Positions 27,207-34,839 are shown, counted from the first letter of the stretch. The stretch is 64,000 bases of DNA from Pyrinomonadaceae bacterium (GCA_021463165.1 JAJTWY010000004.1:186001-250000), one strand, 5' to 3'. Notes: generated from the sequence alone by a model not told the origin. A program made the numbers and translations.

Positions 27207-28328
27207 ATGCACCGCATTTTCCTTCCGATAAGAGCGATATTTTTTCTGCTGATGATCGTCGCCGCAAGTTTGCCGGCGATATCGCAGACTGCTCCTGCAC
27301 CGGTCGAGATCGCCGCATCGAAATGCTGGACTTTCCCGCCGAGCGAGGTGCCGCTGTCGATCGGAAGCGATTCTGAGGCCGTTTATCTTGCTACAAACGG
27401 CGGTCGGATCACAGCTCTTTCGCATGAGGGCAAGATGCTCTGGTCGAGCGAGCTTGGCGGCGATATTAGTTCAAATCTATTATCAACCGGCAGCGGACTG
27501 CTGGTTTCGACAACATCCGTTTCCGAAGGAACGACCATTAGCAACCTCCGCTATCTTAGCCGCGAGACGGGCATCACAGGCTCGAGCATTCGCCTGCCCG
27601 ATGCCGATCGATTTTTTATCTATCAGCATGAGGCGAATACGTTGATCGCAGCCAGAAACGGGACCGTGCTTTCAGTCGACAGGCTGGGCAAGATCAACTG
27701 GAAACGCGAAATAGCCAGCAGTTTTGTTGCCGAACCATATTTCAAGGGCGGCAAACTGATCATTGCGGCTCGCGGCAAGCAGATCTTTACGATCGACGCT
27801 GGTACGGGCGAGATAGCTTCGATGCGAAAGTCGGAACATTCGGTAACGGCCCTCGGCGAACTTGCCACAGGCGAGATACTCGTCGGTGATGACCGCGGCA
27901 ATGTGATGCCGCTTAACGGTTCGGACAAACCGATTTGGCGGTTCAGGAGCGGTGGCGAGATCGCTACACTGTTTCACACAGGCCAGAACATCATCGCCGG
28001 TTCACACGATAATTTCGTTTATTCGATCTATTCGCGGAATGGAGACGTTGAATGGAAAAGGCGACTCTCCGGGCGGCTTCTACAGGCGGCGAGCATAGAT
28101 GGGCGGTTCTTGCTGACGATGAGCGTCGAGGAGAACGCGGCTGTCCTGACGAGCATCGCGAGCGGCAAGATCGCCGGCCGAATCGTCTTTGCCGATGGCG
28201 AGTTCCTGACAGCAGAGCCCACGACCCATAATGGCTTGATCCTCCTTGCCACGAACCGTGCCGTTTACGGATATTCGCTCGACGGCTGCGATCAAAAGAA
28301 AGATGGCGGCCCCGAAAAACCTCGGTAA
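27207..28328 (+). CDS. Exported PQQ-type beta-propeller protein
   Basis: The product starts with a signal peptide (RIFLPIRAIFFLLMIVAASLPAI, cleavage after SQ or near it). Repeated blades follow of the PQQ enzyme-repeat kind: VYLATNGGRITALSHEGKMLWSSELGG, TVLSVDRLGKINWKRE, IFTIDAGTGEI, VYSIYSRNGDVEWKRRLSG and VYGYSLDG. These are the strand-W motifs that form BamB-like propellers. It probably acts in the periplasm or cell envelope as a scaffold; there is no sign of PQQ-binding catalytic residues. GTG at 27204 directly precedes the ATG at 27207, so either could be used. It is divergent from ssb. The tail is Lys/Pro-rich. Confidence 0.8.
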   Translation: MHRIFLPIRAIFFLLMIVAASLPAISQTAPAPVEIAASKCWTFPPSEVPLSIGSDSEAVYLATNGGRITALSHEGKMLWSSELGGDISSNLLSTGSGLLVSTTSVSEGTTISNLRYLSRETGITGSSIRLPDADRFFIYQHEANTLIAARNGTVLSVDRLGKINWKREIASSFVAEPYFKGGKLIIAARGKQIFTIDAGTGEIASMRKSEHSVTALGELATGEILVGDDRGNVMPLNGSDKPIWRFRSGGEIATLFHTGQNIIAGSHDNFVYSIYSRNGDVEWKRRLSGRLLQAASIDGRFLLTMSVEENAAVLTSIASGKIAGRIVFADGEFLTAEPTTHNGLILLATNRAVYGYSLDGCDQKKDGGPEKPR

Positions 28329-28366
28329 CCGCCAATTTAAAACAATTTCAGCAGCCAATTCCTATC

Positions 28367-28597
28367 TCAGTGAGAAACGGAGTGCTGCTGCATCATCGCG
28401 TAAATTTCGTCTTTGATCAGTAACTTCTTCTTCTTGAGGTTTATTTCTTCCAACTGTTCGTCATCGCTGGGATAGGTCAAGTGTGCAAGTTCGGCAAGAC
28501 GCGTTTCGAAATCCTGATGTTGGTGAACAAGATCTCTAAAAACGGAACTCGTTTTCATAAGTTCATCTCTCACCGGGTCTACAGTTGACAGATCCAT
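28367..28597 (-). CDS. YdcH-like small protein (DUF465)
   Basis: A 76-residue, mostly helical protein. VFRDLVHQHQDFETRLAELAHLTYPSDDEQLEEINLKKKKLLIKDEIYAMMQQH matches the DUF465/YdcH pattern of two helices that form a coiled-coil hairpin; the LKKKKLxxKDEI motif is characteristic. The ATG at 28597 has GAGG about 11 bases upstream. Function is unknown. It stands alone, convergent with the PQQ-propeller gene. The 155 bases upstream contain GTAACC repeated directly, but no clear promoter. Confidence 0.85.
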   Translation of the reverse strand: MDLSTVDPVRDELMKTSSVFRDLVHQHQDFETRLAELAHLTYPSDDEQLEEINLKKKKLLIKDEIYAMMQQHSVSH

Positions 28598-28752
28598 ATG
28601 GCAATTTTCCTCACTTTGTCAAAAATTCCCGGGGTTTGTGCGTGGTATGAACACGTAACCGGGTAACCTCAATATTAGACCTATCGTGAGAAAGAATCAA
28701 GCCGATTGAGATGCTCGATCGGGCAGTTTTCTTCCGATAAATTGTCAAAGAT

Positions 28753-29211
28753 CTAAAGCTCCAGCTTCATCAATATACCGTTCTCTCGTGGGTTATTGTA
28801 GAAGTGATTTCGTGTCTGGATCTCTTCAAAACAGTTCTTTTTATAGAACGCGATAGCCGGGGCATTTGATTCTCGAACCTCGAGCCAAACAGCCCTGGCC
28901 CCGTGTTCCCTGACGATGCCAACGAAGTGGTCGAGGAGCCGCTGCCCGTGCCCCGAGCGCTGATGCCGCCCGATGACCGCGATATTATAGATCTCGGCCT
29001 CCGGCGTTGGTTCCGCTTGTCCGCCTACTATCATCCTACCGACGACCAGCCCTACGGTTAGATTATGGTCGTCTTCGAGGCGATACATGATAGAGGCCGG
29101 GTTTTTCATCTCGTCAAGATAGTTTTGAGCCGTCCAGGGGCTCAGGTTGACCTCCTCGGCGATCCTTATGAGATCGGCAATGTTCGAAGATTCGACGTTT
29201 CTTATCCGCAT
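28753..29211 (-). CDS. rimI: Ribosomal-protein-alanine N-acetyltransferase (RimI-like GNAT)
   Basis: GNAT acetyltransferase of the RimI type. The 152-residue product has RIRNVESSNIADLIRIAEEVNLSPWTAQNYLDEM at the front. IYNIAVIGRHQRSGHGQRLLDHF provides the acetyl-CoA pyrophosphate loop (RxxGxG/A-like), and WLEVRESNAPAIAFYKKNCFEEIQTRNHFY closes the fold. The start is the ATG at 29211, whose A is shared with the TGA of tsaB (TGATG), giving translational coupling. The frame is open further upstream inside tsaB but was not used. tsaB-rimI pairs are common in bacteria. Confidence 0.9.
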   Translation of the reverse strand: MRIRNVESSNIADLIRIAEEVNLSPWTAQNYLDEMKNPASIMYRLEDDHNLTVGLVVGRMIVGGQAEPTPEAEIYNIAVIGRHQRSGHGQRLLDHFVGIVREHGARAVWLEVRESNAPAIAFYKKNCFEEIQTRNHFYNNPRENGILMKLEL

Positions 29212-29837
29212 CAAAAACTCTTTGCAATGAACAAGGCCGGCGTTACCTCGCCCGGCCGGTCGAGACATGCACCAGCTATCGCGAGGGCAATATTCTGTCC
29301 GCAAGCGACCGATGCAACATCGGGAGATCTCTCTGCAAGCGCGGGATGGGCGACCAAATGGCCTGAAAGAGCCATCGTCGAAAATTCCTGTTCGCTGATC
29401 GTTCGAGGAGTGTCGAGTTCATCGATGGTGCCGTTAGCGAGAGCGAAACGCTGAATACAGATCGAGTTTCGCCCGACGGGAAGAGCGGCCGTGACTTCTC
29501 CCGAGAGACCGGAGGCGAGAACGATCGCCTTTAAGGCAGATTCGCTGGACATCGGCACCCCCAGGCCGGCTTTCAGGCCGAGAGCAGTTGCCAAGCCGAT
29601 GCGAATACCGGTGAAGCTACCTGGGCCGGCCGAGACGGCGATCAAGCCTATGTCAGCTTTCGCAAGGCCGTTTTCCTGCATCAGACGATCGATATTTGGC
29701 AGCAGGTCCTCGGCTTTCGATACGGCCGCCGGGCCTATCCATTCAGCCAGAAATTCTTGGCCGTGGCAGATCGCGAGGCTTCCGCCTTCGATCGCGGCGT
29801 CTATTGCGAGTATCAATTTCCCTTCTCCGATGGTCAT
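29211..29837 (-). CDS. tsaB: tRNA threonylcarbamoyladenosine biosynthesis protein TsaB
   Basis: Partner of TsaD and TsaE in forming t6A37 in tRNA. The 208-residue protein has the ASKHA-fold features ILAIDAAIEGGSLAI, KAEDLLPNIDRLM (in place of the usual HSE-L-P-I motif) and the invariant VSAGPGSFTGIRIGLATALGLKAGLGVP. The substitution of the usual His-Ser by Lys-Ala is a mild oddity. Its ATG overlaps the stop of the nucleotidyltransferase gene (ATGA) and its stop overlaps rimI (TGATG), so three proteins are coupled in translation. Confidence 0.92.
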   Translation of the reverse strand: MTIGEGKLILAIDAAIEGGSLAICHGQEFLAEWIGPAAVSKAEDLLPNIDRLMQENGLAKADIGLIAVSAGPGSFTGIRIGLATALGLKAGLGVPMSSESALKAIVLASGLSGEVTAALPVGRNSICIQRFALANGTIDELDTPRTISEQEFSTMALSGHLVAHPALAERSPDVASVACGQNIALAIAGACLDRPGEVTPALFIAKSF

Positions 29838-30784
29838 CTGTCGGTTGCGGAGCTCAAGTTTCGTCTTATCGATGGAACGAGCCGCTGAAATAGGTTGCCG
29901 ATCTTATAGAAAATACGCGTTCGGGCGTCGAAATTTCCCTCCATTTCGACGGTTGCCCGAACCGGGTTCGGGTTCACGCGGAGAGCAGCCTGCTTCAGAA
30001 ATCTGGCCGGCTCTCGGATAACGATCCAGAGCGGCACCTCGGCCTGATGATGGGCCCATTCGTGTTCAACGGTTCGTGTGAGCCACGTCGGGATGGCCGT
30101 TTCGTGTTCGAGCGGCGTACCGGCAAGATCCAGCCCGAGATATTTTTTCGCCAGCAGTATCGTGCAGGCTATCCAGCGCCGTCTACGTTCTCCGGCGGCG
30201 TCGAGGGCTCGTGCCCAGTCAAAATCACTGCGACGATCTGCGATCAGATAATAGATATCCCAAAGCCTTGCCTTGTTGACGCCGCCGTCGTTCAGCCAGT
30301 GAACGCAGAGGACGCGGAGATGGTCTTCCGCCCGCAGCACCCGGGCCGTCGTATCGCCGAGATCTATCAACTGCGAATTGGCGAACAGATCGGGCCAGGC
30401 GACCGTGTCAAGGTGCCGCAGTTCGTTGTGAAGGTCGATGGCGAGGCCTTCCGCTGCGCCGCTCAGGATAAGCCGGTTTGCTCGTTGAAGATCATCGGCC
30501 GCAACAGCGAGATCGATATCGATCGATTCACGATAAACATCAATCGGATAGTATTGATCACATGCAAAGCCTTTGATCAGAACTGGTTCAATGTCATTAT
30601 CTCGAAACAACTTGAAGACCTTTGCAACGCGCTGTGCCTGGACCTTTCGTTGAAGGGCGGCCCACCGGGCGTGGTCTTTTGCGTCCTCAGTCTGAGCGGT
30701 CATCGGCTCGATCACGAGTGAAAGGATACCAAACCGGACGGTTCTAAGCATATTGTCGGGTATAGGTAAGAATGATAAAGACAT
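29834..30784 (-). CDS. Nucleotidyltransferase family protein (NTP_transf_5-like)
   Basis: The product has DIEPVLIKGFACDQYYPIDVYRESIDIDLAVAADDLQRA, matching the 'LKG...Y....R.S.DiDll' core of the uncharacterised nucleotidyltransferase family PF14907. The helical region HWLNDGGVNKARLWDIYYLIADRRSDFDW follows. Such proteins are often found with PqqD and HPr-kinase-like genes in peptide-modification loci; here that pair lies 3 kb upstream, beyond the terminase. The start is uncertain: ATG at 30784, 30751 or 30703 are in frame and none has a clear Shine-Dalgarno. The stop overlaps the tsaB start. The substrate is unknown. Confidence 0.75.
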   Translation of the reverse strand: MSLSFLPIPDNMLRTVRFGILSLVIEPMTAQTEDAKDHARWAALQRKVQAQRVAKVFKLFRDNDIEPVLIKGFACDQYYPIDVYRESIDIDLAVAADDLQRANRLILSGAAEGLAIDLHNELRHLDTVAWPDLFANSQLIDLGDTTARVLRAEDHLRVLCVHWLNDGGVNKARLWDIYYLIADRRSDFDWARALDAAGERRRRWIACTILLAKKYLGLDLAGTPLEHETAIPTWLTRTVEHEWAHHQAEVPLWIVIREPARFLKQAALRVNPNPVRATVEMEGNFDARTRIFYKIGNLFQRLVPSIRRNLSSATDR

Positions 30785-30786
30785 AG

Positions 30787-32670
30787 CTATTGTATGAACG
30801 CCACCCCATTTCCCGACCTGCGCGTCATCTCCACGCCGAGCGAGACAGCATCGACCTGATCATCGTGTGCCCCGACCGGAAACGAGCAGCATTCGTCGAT
30901 AAAATCGCGGTTCCATGATGCCCTGACGAGAAAGACCTTGCCCTGTTCGGCCAAGGCGATCCAGCTTAGTGCCCGCGAGATCTTGTTGTCCTGCACCCTG
31001 ATGCCGCGCAGAGGACGGCCGCGGCACGAGACTTCGCGTCCCAGATCCTGGACGAGTGCCGTTCCATGGGCTGAGAGCTCGACACCGTGCTGATCTGTAT
31101 CGCGTTCCTCGTGCATGCGTCCCAAAATATACCGGCGAAGCTCGGGATATTCGATTTGTTTCCGGAATCCGCCGTCGATATAGAGGTTGTTTTCGCGATC
31201 GAAGGCTACCCGGAAGCTTGCGGTATAATCGGCCGTCGCAGTTGACATCAGGCCCGGATCGGTGGCGCGACGCCATCTGAGGCCGTTCGGGGCACGCGGG
31301 ATGATGCGGAACCAGTCGCGTTTGAACAATCCGCCCTCGGCCGGTACCGGCTTCTGTTGATAAAGCGCAGCGAAGGAATAGCTTCCGAGCTTCCGGCGAA
31401 TGCGATCCAGTGCCTCAGACGAGAAACGTTCGGGCCAAAGTGCCTCGCCGGGTGAGCGGCCGAGCGGGTCGTCTGGAACGCAGGAATCCTTTTCTACCTT
31501 CTCTGTCAGGGTGGTTCCCGCGGCAGGTTCGGCCAGCGCGGCCAGGTCGATCACTTCCCATTGCTCGCCGCCTTCTTCACGGGCTTCGCGGAGGAGTCGG
31601 CCGGCGAGGTCGTCGTCGTGCCAGCGGGTTTGGATAAGGATGATGGCGCCGTCGGGTTCGAGGCGGGTGTAGATGTCGTCGTTGAACCATTCATAGACCC
31701 TGTCGCGATAGGCGGCGGATTCGGCCTCGGCACGGCTTTTTATCGGGTCATCGATAATGATCAGATCGGCCCCGAAACCGGTCACGCCCGAACCTACGCC
31801 CACCGCCCGCATTCCACCGCCGTGCGAAGTTTCCCACTCGGCATCCGTATTGGCACGCCGTTTTGAGGCGAATGGGAATGGCGAGCCGGATTCGTACAAG
31901 TCAGGACCGCCTGTGCGAGCGGGTGGCGAGTTCCCGGGGTTTTGAGGCCGCGGTGTAATGTTGGCCCCGCTAGCTGCCTTTTCTGATGGCTGACAACCGA
32001 CAACCGACGGCTGAGCATACGGCGGTTGGTTCCTGTGAAGGTTGTAGTCGTCGACCAGCAGTCGTTTTGTTTTTCGCGAAAATCGATTTGCCAGTTTTTG
32101 ATTGTAGCTGCCGAGGATAATGTTGATCCCTGGGTCAGACCGCATACGGTACGCGGCGTAACCGGCAGTCACCATTTCAGACTTGCCGTGGCGCGGTGGC
32201 ATGAAGAGCATCAGGCGTTTGGTGAAACCATCGGTGACGCGCTTGAGCTTTTTAAAAATGTATATCTGGTGGCGAAAATTCCACTGGTAATGCGGTGAGA
32301 CGGCCATCAGCCACTTTTGGAAATCGTCGAAATTCTCCGATGTTGTCCGCCGGTGCGGTCTTTCGCGGGCCGGCCTGGATCTTTCGGCTTCCTCTGTAGC
32401 GACGGCGGCGGCCAGCCGCTCCTCAAGGTCGACGAGTTCCTTGGCGTCTATCGGTGCTTTGCCATAGGTCTCGATCCAGCCCGGGCGAAACCGGCCGCGT
32501 TCAAAGCGGCCATACATCGTCCGCCGGTGAAAATCTTTATGCCCAAGAGCCCGCATTTGCTTCTCGATCAATTCATGCCGTTTTCCGCCGTTGAGCTCGA
32601 AAAGACATTGAAAATCGTGGATCCGCTCAAGTTTGTATCGGTCGTGTTTTAGGGGCGGTTCGTTTCGCAT
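30787..32670 (-). CDS. Orphan phage-type terminase large subunit with repeat-derived insertion
   Basis: The 627-residue product has a terminase ATPase: FMPPRHGKSE (Walker A, 156-165), ADLIIIDDPIKSRAEAES (Walker B, around 303-308), TRWHDDDLAGRL (coupling motif) and the nuclease end GAHDDQVDAVSLGV. The first about 70 residues are basic and helical and might be a DNA-binding, small-subunit-like part. Residues about 214-272 interrupt the ATPase domain with a Pro/Gly/Ser-rich stretch encoded by repeat-like DNA (31855-32031) that keeps the frame. No portal, capsid or tail gene is nearby. It may be a prophage remnant or a domesticated gene. Activity with the insertion is uncertain. Confidence 0.8.
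   Translation of the reverse strand: MRNEPPLKHDRYKLERIHDFQCLFELNGGKRHELIEKQMRALGHKDFHRRTMYGRFERGRFRPGWIETYGKAPIDAKELVDLEERLAAAVATEEAERSRPARERPHRRTTSENFDDFQKWLMAVSPHYQWNFRHQIYIFKKLKRVTDGFTKRLMLFMPPRHGKSEMVTAGYAAYRMRSDPGINIILGSYNQKLANRFSRKTKRLLVDDYNLHRNQPPYAQPSVVGCQPSEKAASGANITPRPQNPGNSPPARTGGPDLYESGSPFPFASKRRANTDAEWETSHGGGMRAVGVGSGVTGFGADLIIIDDPIKSRAEAESAAYRDRVYEWFNDDIYTRLEPDGAIILIQTRWHDDDLAGRLLREAREEGGEQWEVIDLAALAEPAAGTTLTEKVEKDSCVPDDPLGRSPGEALWPERFSSEALDRIRRKLGSYSFAALYQQKPVPAEGGLFKRDWFRIIPRAPNGLRWRRATDPGLMSTATADYTASFRVAFDRENNLYIDGGFRKQIEYPELRRYILGRMHEERDTDQHGVELSAHGTALVQDLGREVSCRGRPLRGIRVQDNKISRALSWIALAEQGKVFLVRASWNRDFIDECCSFPVGAHDDQVDAVSLGVEMTRRSGNGVAFIQ
31855..32031 (-). repeat. In-frame insertion of intergenic-repeat-like DNA in the terminase
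   Basis: About 177 bases encode a stretch unlike any terminase, including PPARTGGPDLYESGSPF and YAQPSVVGCQPSEK. The plus strand reads GACCGCCTGTGCGAGCGGGTGG, a near-palindromic CCGCC...GGTGG element, and then GACAACCGACAACCGAC, a short tandem. Both are composition types seen in non-coding repeats. Conserved terminase sequence resumes on each side without a frameshift. The exact borders are estimated from where family resemblance ends. Confidence 0.5.
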
Positions 32671-32943
32671 CTTGTCACGGCGGCGAAGATCGCTCGCCGT
32701 GCGTTCACGCTAGCGCGGATCGGAGACGAAAAGATACGCAGGATGTCGCAGAATGTACATTTAGGCGGAGTTTGCACAAAATATTACACAGAAAGCCGGG
32801 ATCGGGAGCGGTAACGATCGGTAAATGATCGACCGAGAGCATGGGCACGGGGTTAGACGTTCCAGCACCGATTTTCGGAGGTATTGGGTCTGCGGAGCAA
32901 TCAACAGAGAAAATTCCCAAGTCTGCGGAGCAGACGAGATAAT

Positions 32944-33100
32944 GTTAGCTACTGGTGGAGCGAAGCGGAACCTGTAGTCACGATGGAATATGGGCCAAGC
33001 CTCTGGAACAGGCGAAACCGCGGTTGTCACGTGTTCCACACGCTCGACGCGGACTTATTACGTTCTCTACACGTTTCGCTTCGCTCCACGTGTAGCTAAC
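32944..33100. repeat. Inverted pair of a 34-base hairpin element
   Basis: GTTAGCTACTGGTGGAGCGA... at 32944-32977 and its inverted copy at 33067-33100 agree at 30 of 34 positions. Each copy folds on itself: CTAC.GGT pairs with ACC.GTAG in one and CTACACGT with ACGTGTAG in the other, around a GGAGCGAAGCG loop. One of the changed positions is compensatory (C-G to G-C), which suggests that the fold, rather than only the sequence, is kept. Confidence 0.6.
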
Positions 33101-33286
33101 ATCCTCGACGTGTGCTTCGCACACTGATCGACTTGCTCTTGCACTGCTACCGGTGTTTGCTAACATCCTGGGCGTGTGCTTCGCACACTGATCGACTTGC
33201 TCTTGCCTTGCTACGGGTGTTTGCTAACATCCCGGGCGTGTGCTTCGCACACTGGTCGGCTTGTTATTGGGCGGGTGCCTCGCAGA
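33095..33286 (+). repeat. 64-base tandem repeat, about 2.5-3 units
   Basis: Units begin at 33095, 33159 and 33223 with GCTAACATCC. Units one and two agree at about 59 of 64 bases; the third agrees over its first about 45 bases and then decays. Each contains the perfect hairpin GTGTGC-TTC-GCACAC (33110-33124, 33174-33188, 33238-33252). Units are contiguous with no variable spacers. Confidence 0.8.
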
Positions 33287-33340
33287 CTGATCGCCGCGTT
33301 TCGCTCGCGACTCGTGGTTCCAACAAGGTCGGCGTTTAAA

Positions 33341-33373
33341 GAAAAAAAGGCAATGAGGCCGGGCCTCACTGCC
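33341..33373 (-). terminator. Strong intrinsic terminator of the RRE-Tat-Cys gene
   Basis: On the minus strand GGCA.TGAGGC and GCCTCA.TGCC pair around a short loop (33349-33373, ten pairs with one mismatch) and are followed by seven T in a row. It starts 24 bases after the stop codon of the PqqD-like gene. It should also end transcription of the whole polysaccharide cluster. Confidence 0.85.
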
Positions 33374-33397
33374 TTTCGCTGAATTCACTACTCGGTC

Positions 33398-33886
33398 TTA
33401 CTGAGCGTTCGGGGCGCAAAGGCCAACGCTGTTGCAGTTCGTCGTGGACGGGCACGAGCGGTTCAGACATTGACCGTTGTTCGTGCAGCTGCACGACGTG
33501 GCTGCCAGAGCGTTCTGCGGTGCAACGAGCGATGCGATGACCGGAAGGGCCACCATCGAAGCGAGGCCGATGGTCTTAAGCACCTGACGACGCGATTGGC
33601 CGGCAAAGCGGGGAGCGATCTCATTAGCGATCAGGCCGTTCTCGTTAAGCTGGTCGATGGCGAGCCATACAAAATCTTCGGTTACCTTTCCGCCGCCCGT
33701 AGCTTCAAATTGCTTGACAATATCGCCGACAGAGTTGGTACCGTCGCAGGATCTCCAAACAAAGGCAGCGGTCTGATTCAAGCAGTGAGCTTTGTTGCTG
33801 TCCAGGTCATAAACGAGCACCTCATCGGGCATTTCCTGGACCACAATGCCGTTCTGGCGGGCCATCGGATTATTCGGGTTATTCAT
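33398..33886 (-). CDS. PqqD/RRE domain fused to an internal Tat-type signal and a six-Cys tail
   Basis: Three parts are visible in the 162-residue product. Residues about 12-90 form a PqqD-like RiPP recognition element: DEVLVYDLDSNKAHCLNQTAAFVW, SVGDIVKQFEA, WLAIDQLNENGLI. Residues about 97-129 are SRRQVLKTIGLASMVALPVI... ending ALAA, a twin-arginine signal placed inside the protein with an AxA-type cleavage site. The last about 33 residues hold six Cys with spacing CxC-x5-C-x4-C-x5-C-x5-C. I infer a peptide that is bound or modified through its own RRE and then exported. The start is the ATG at 33886: GGAGG lies 6 bases before it but directly abuts the alternative ATG at 33892. The gene has its own promoter and terminator. 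Confidence 0.82.
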   Translation of the reverse strand: MNNPNNPMARQNGIVVQEMPDEVLVYDLDSNKAHCLNQTAAFVWRSCDGTNSVGDIVKQFEATGGGKVTEDFVWLAIDQLNENGLIANEIAPRFAGQSRRQVLKTIGLASMVALPVIASLVAPQNALAATSCSCTNNGQCLNRSCPSTTNCNSVGLCAPNAQ

Positions 33887-33997
33887 CTTCATCCTCCAAG
33901 CGAATAGGTTAGCGTATGCAAAATAAAGTCAAAGTTCTCGAAACCGGTGATTGAACGTGAAATTCACAGACTTCGACAAACCAAATTATATCTCGTA

Positions 33998-34025
33998 ATT
34001 CTAACTCAATTTACGTTATTGTCAA
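33998..34025 (-). promoter_or_regulatory. Consensus sigma70 promoter of the RRE-Tat-Cys gene
   Basis: On the minus strand a perfect TTGACA (34020-34025) and TAGAAT (33998-34003) are 16 bases apart. A second, perfect TATAAT follows at 33985-33990. The -35 box lies in the last codons of the HprK-like gene. The leader would be about 105 bases. With the GGAGG ribosome site this predicts expression well above, and separate from, the polysaccharide operon. Confidence 0.65.
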
Positions 34026-34830
34026 CGAAATCAAGCAATGTTTTTACAAATCTTTCTGCGGAACCCCTAAGACTCGAAATGATTATGGCACGCTCGCTGA
34101 TTTTATGCAAGACCTGCATTGAAAATTCAGGGTATCTTCTCATCGAGAGTGTAAACGGGATCAGCCTGAGCAAGCCGTTACCGGGCGTTTCTCTCACCGG
34201 TGTGAATTCGGCGTCCGGCTCGTACCGCGTAAGCAGCACGAGGCCGACGGGAATGGGCACGGTCCCTGCCTTTCCGTCTATGTCGGCGACGCTCAGCTCG
34301 TAGGTCATGAAATTCTCGGTCCGCATTGAGATCTGACGCGGAAACGGGTGGACATTTCCCTGCCCGTCGAGAACGGCAAAATCATCGGAATAATACTCGG
34401 CACCGGCGCGGACAAGCTCAGTGACCAGGGTCGATTTACCCTGAAAACTGTCGGCCGGCAACAAGATGGCCTTGCCGCGCCAGCCGACGACACCGGCATG
34501 GAGAAAGACGAGGCCGGCGGCCGACTCGCCGACGGTAACGCGAAGAATGCTGTCGAAGAAGCGAAAAGCCTTGAGCTCGGTGTCGGATATGCCAAGCTCG
34601 CGGCCGTCGAGTTCCAGCATCAGGTGGCCGTTATCGCGACGGTCGAGGCGAAAAATATGGTCAAACTCCTGCGACGCTGCTTCGGTTAGCTGTCCGAGCA
34701 GCGATCGCCTGACGACCGCCGTTGCGGCGTTGAACGTCCGCGCGTCATTGCTTGCGACACGGATCCGAAGGCCGTACGACTCAAAGTCGAACACCTGCTG
34801 TCTTTCTGCTTCGGTCGAGGGCCGGGCCAT
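34006..34830 (-). CDS. HPr-kinase-like (HprK-related) protein
   Basis: The 274-residue product carries the HprK C-terminal kinase fold: VFLHAGVVGWRGKAILLPADSFQGKSTLV with the P-loop at about 128-134, then RAGAEYYSDDFAVLD with the acidic pair Asp149-Asp150. No HPr or PTS gene is in sight, so it is not the classical carbon-catabolite kinase. Related proteins pair with PqqD-family proteins and NTP_transf_5 nucleotidyltransferases, and some in lasso-peptide loci phosphorylate the peptide. Here the gene lies just upstream of the RRE-Tat-Cys gene and 9 bases after a WecA-like gene. Its substrate may therefore be that peptide or a sugar lipid, which is inference. Confidence 0.8.
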   Translation of the reverse strand: MARPSTEAERQQVFDFESYGLRIRVASNDARTFNAATAVVRRSLLGQLTEAASQEFDHIFRLDRRDNGHLMLELDGRELGISDTELKAFRFFDSILRVTVGESAAGLVFLHAGVVGWRGKAILLPADSFQGKSTLVTELVRAGAEYYSDDFAVLDGQGNVHPFPRQISMRTENFMTYELSVADIDGKAGTVPIPVGLVLLTRYEPDAEFTPVRETPGNGLLRLIPFTLSMRRYPEFSMQVLHKISERAIIISSLRGSAERFVKTLLDFVDNNVN

Positions 34831-34839
34831 TCTTAAATC

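Larger units (their letters stand above)
32671..33397. repeat. Gene-free 727-base stretch of hairpins and tandem repeats
   Basis: No convincing gene lies here; open frames on the plus strand only read through repeats. From about 32888 onward it is a chain of hairpins: GTCTGC/GCAGAC (32921-32935, with a half copy at 32888-32899), a 34-base element at 32944-32977, GCCT/AGGC (32999-33013) and CGTGT/ACACG (33030-33042). An inverted copy of the 34-base element follows at 33067-33100, then three units of a 64-base tandem repeat. It ends with the terminator of the PqqD-like gene. The first about 215 bases (32671-32887) show nothing clear. Confidence 0.8.

Noticed and set aside
33095..33286. 64-base tandem repeat as a possible CRISPR array
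   Set aside because: Units are contiguous and nearly identical with no variable spacers, there are only about three, and no cas gene is in the window.
30787..33300. Intact prophage around the terminase
   Set aside because: No portal, capsid, tail, integrase or lysis gene is seen, and neighbours are tsaB, rimI and polysaccharide genes.
33112..33382. Plus-strand open frames of 68-75 codons over the repeat field
   Set aside because: They only read through the 64-base repeats, lack ribosome sites and give repetitive Cys/Leu-rich translations; no independent support.
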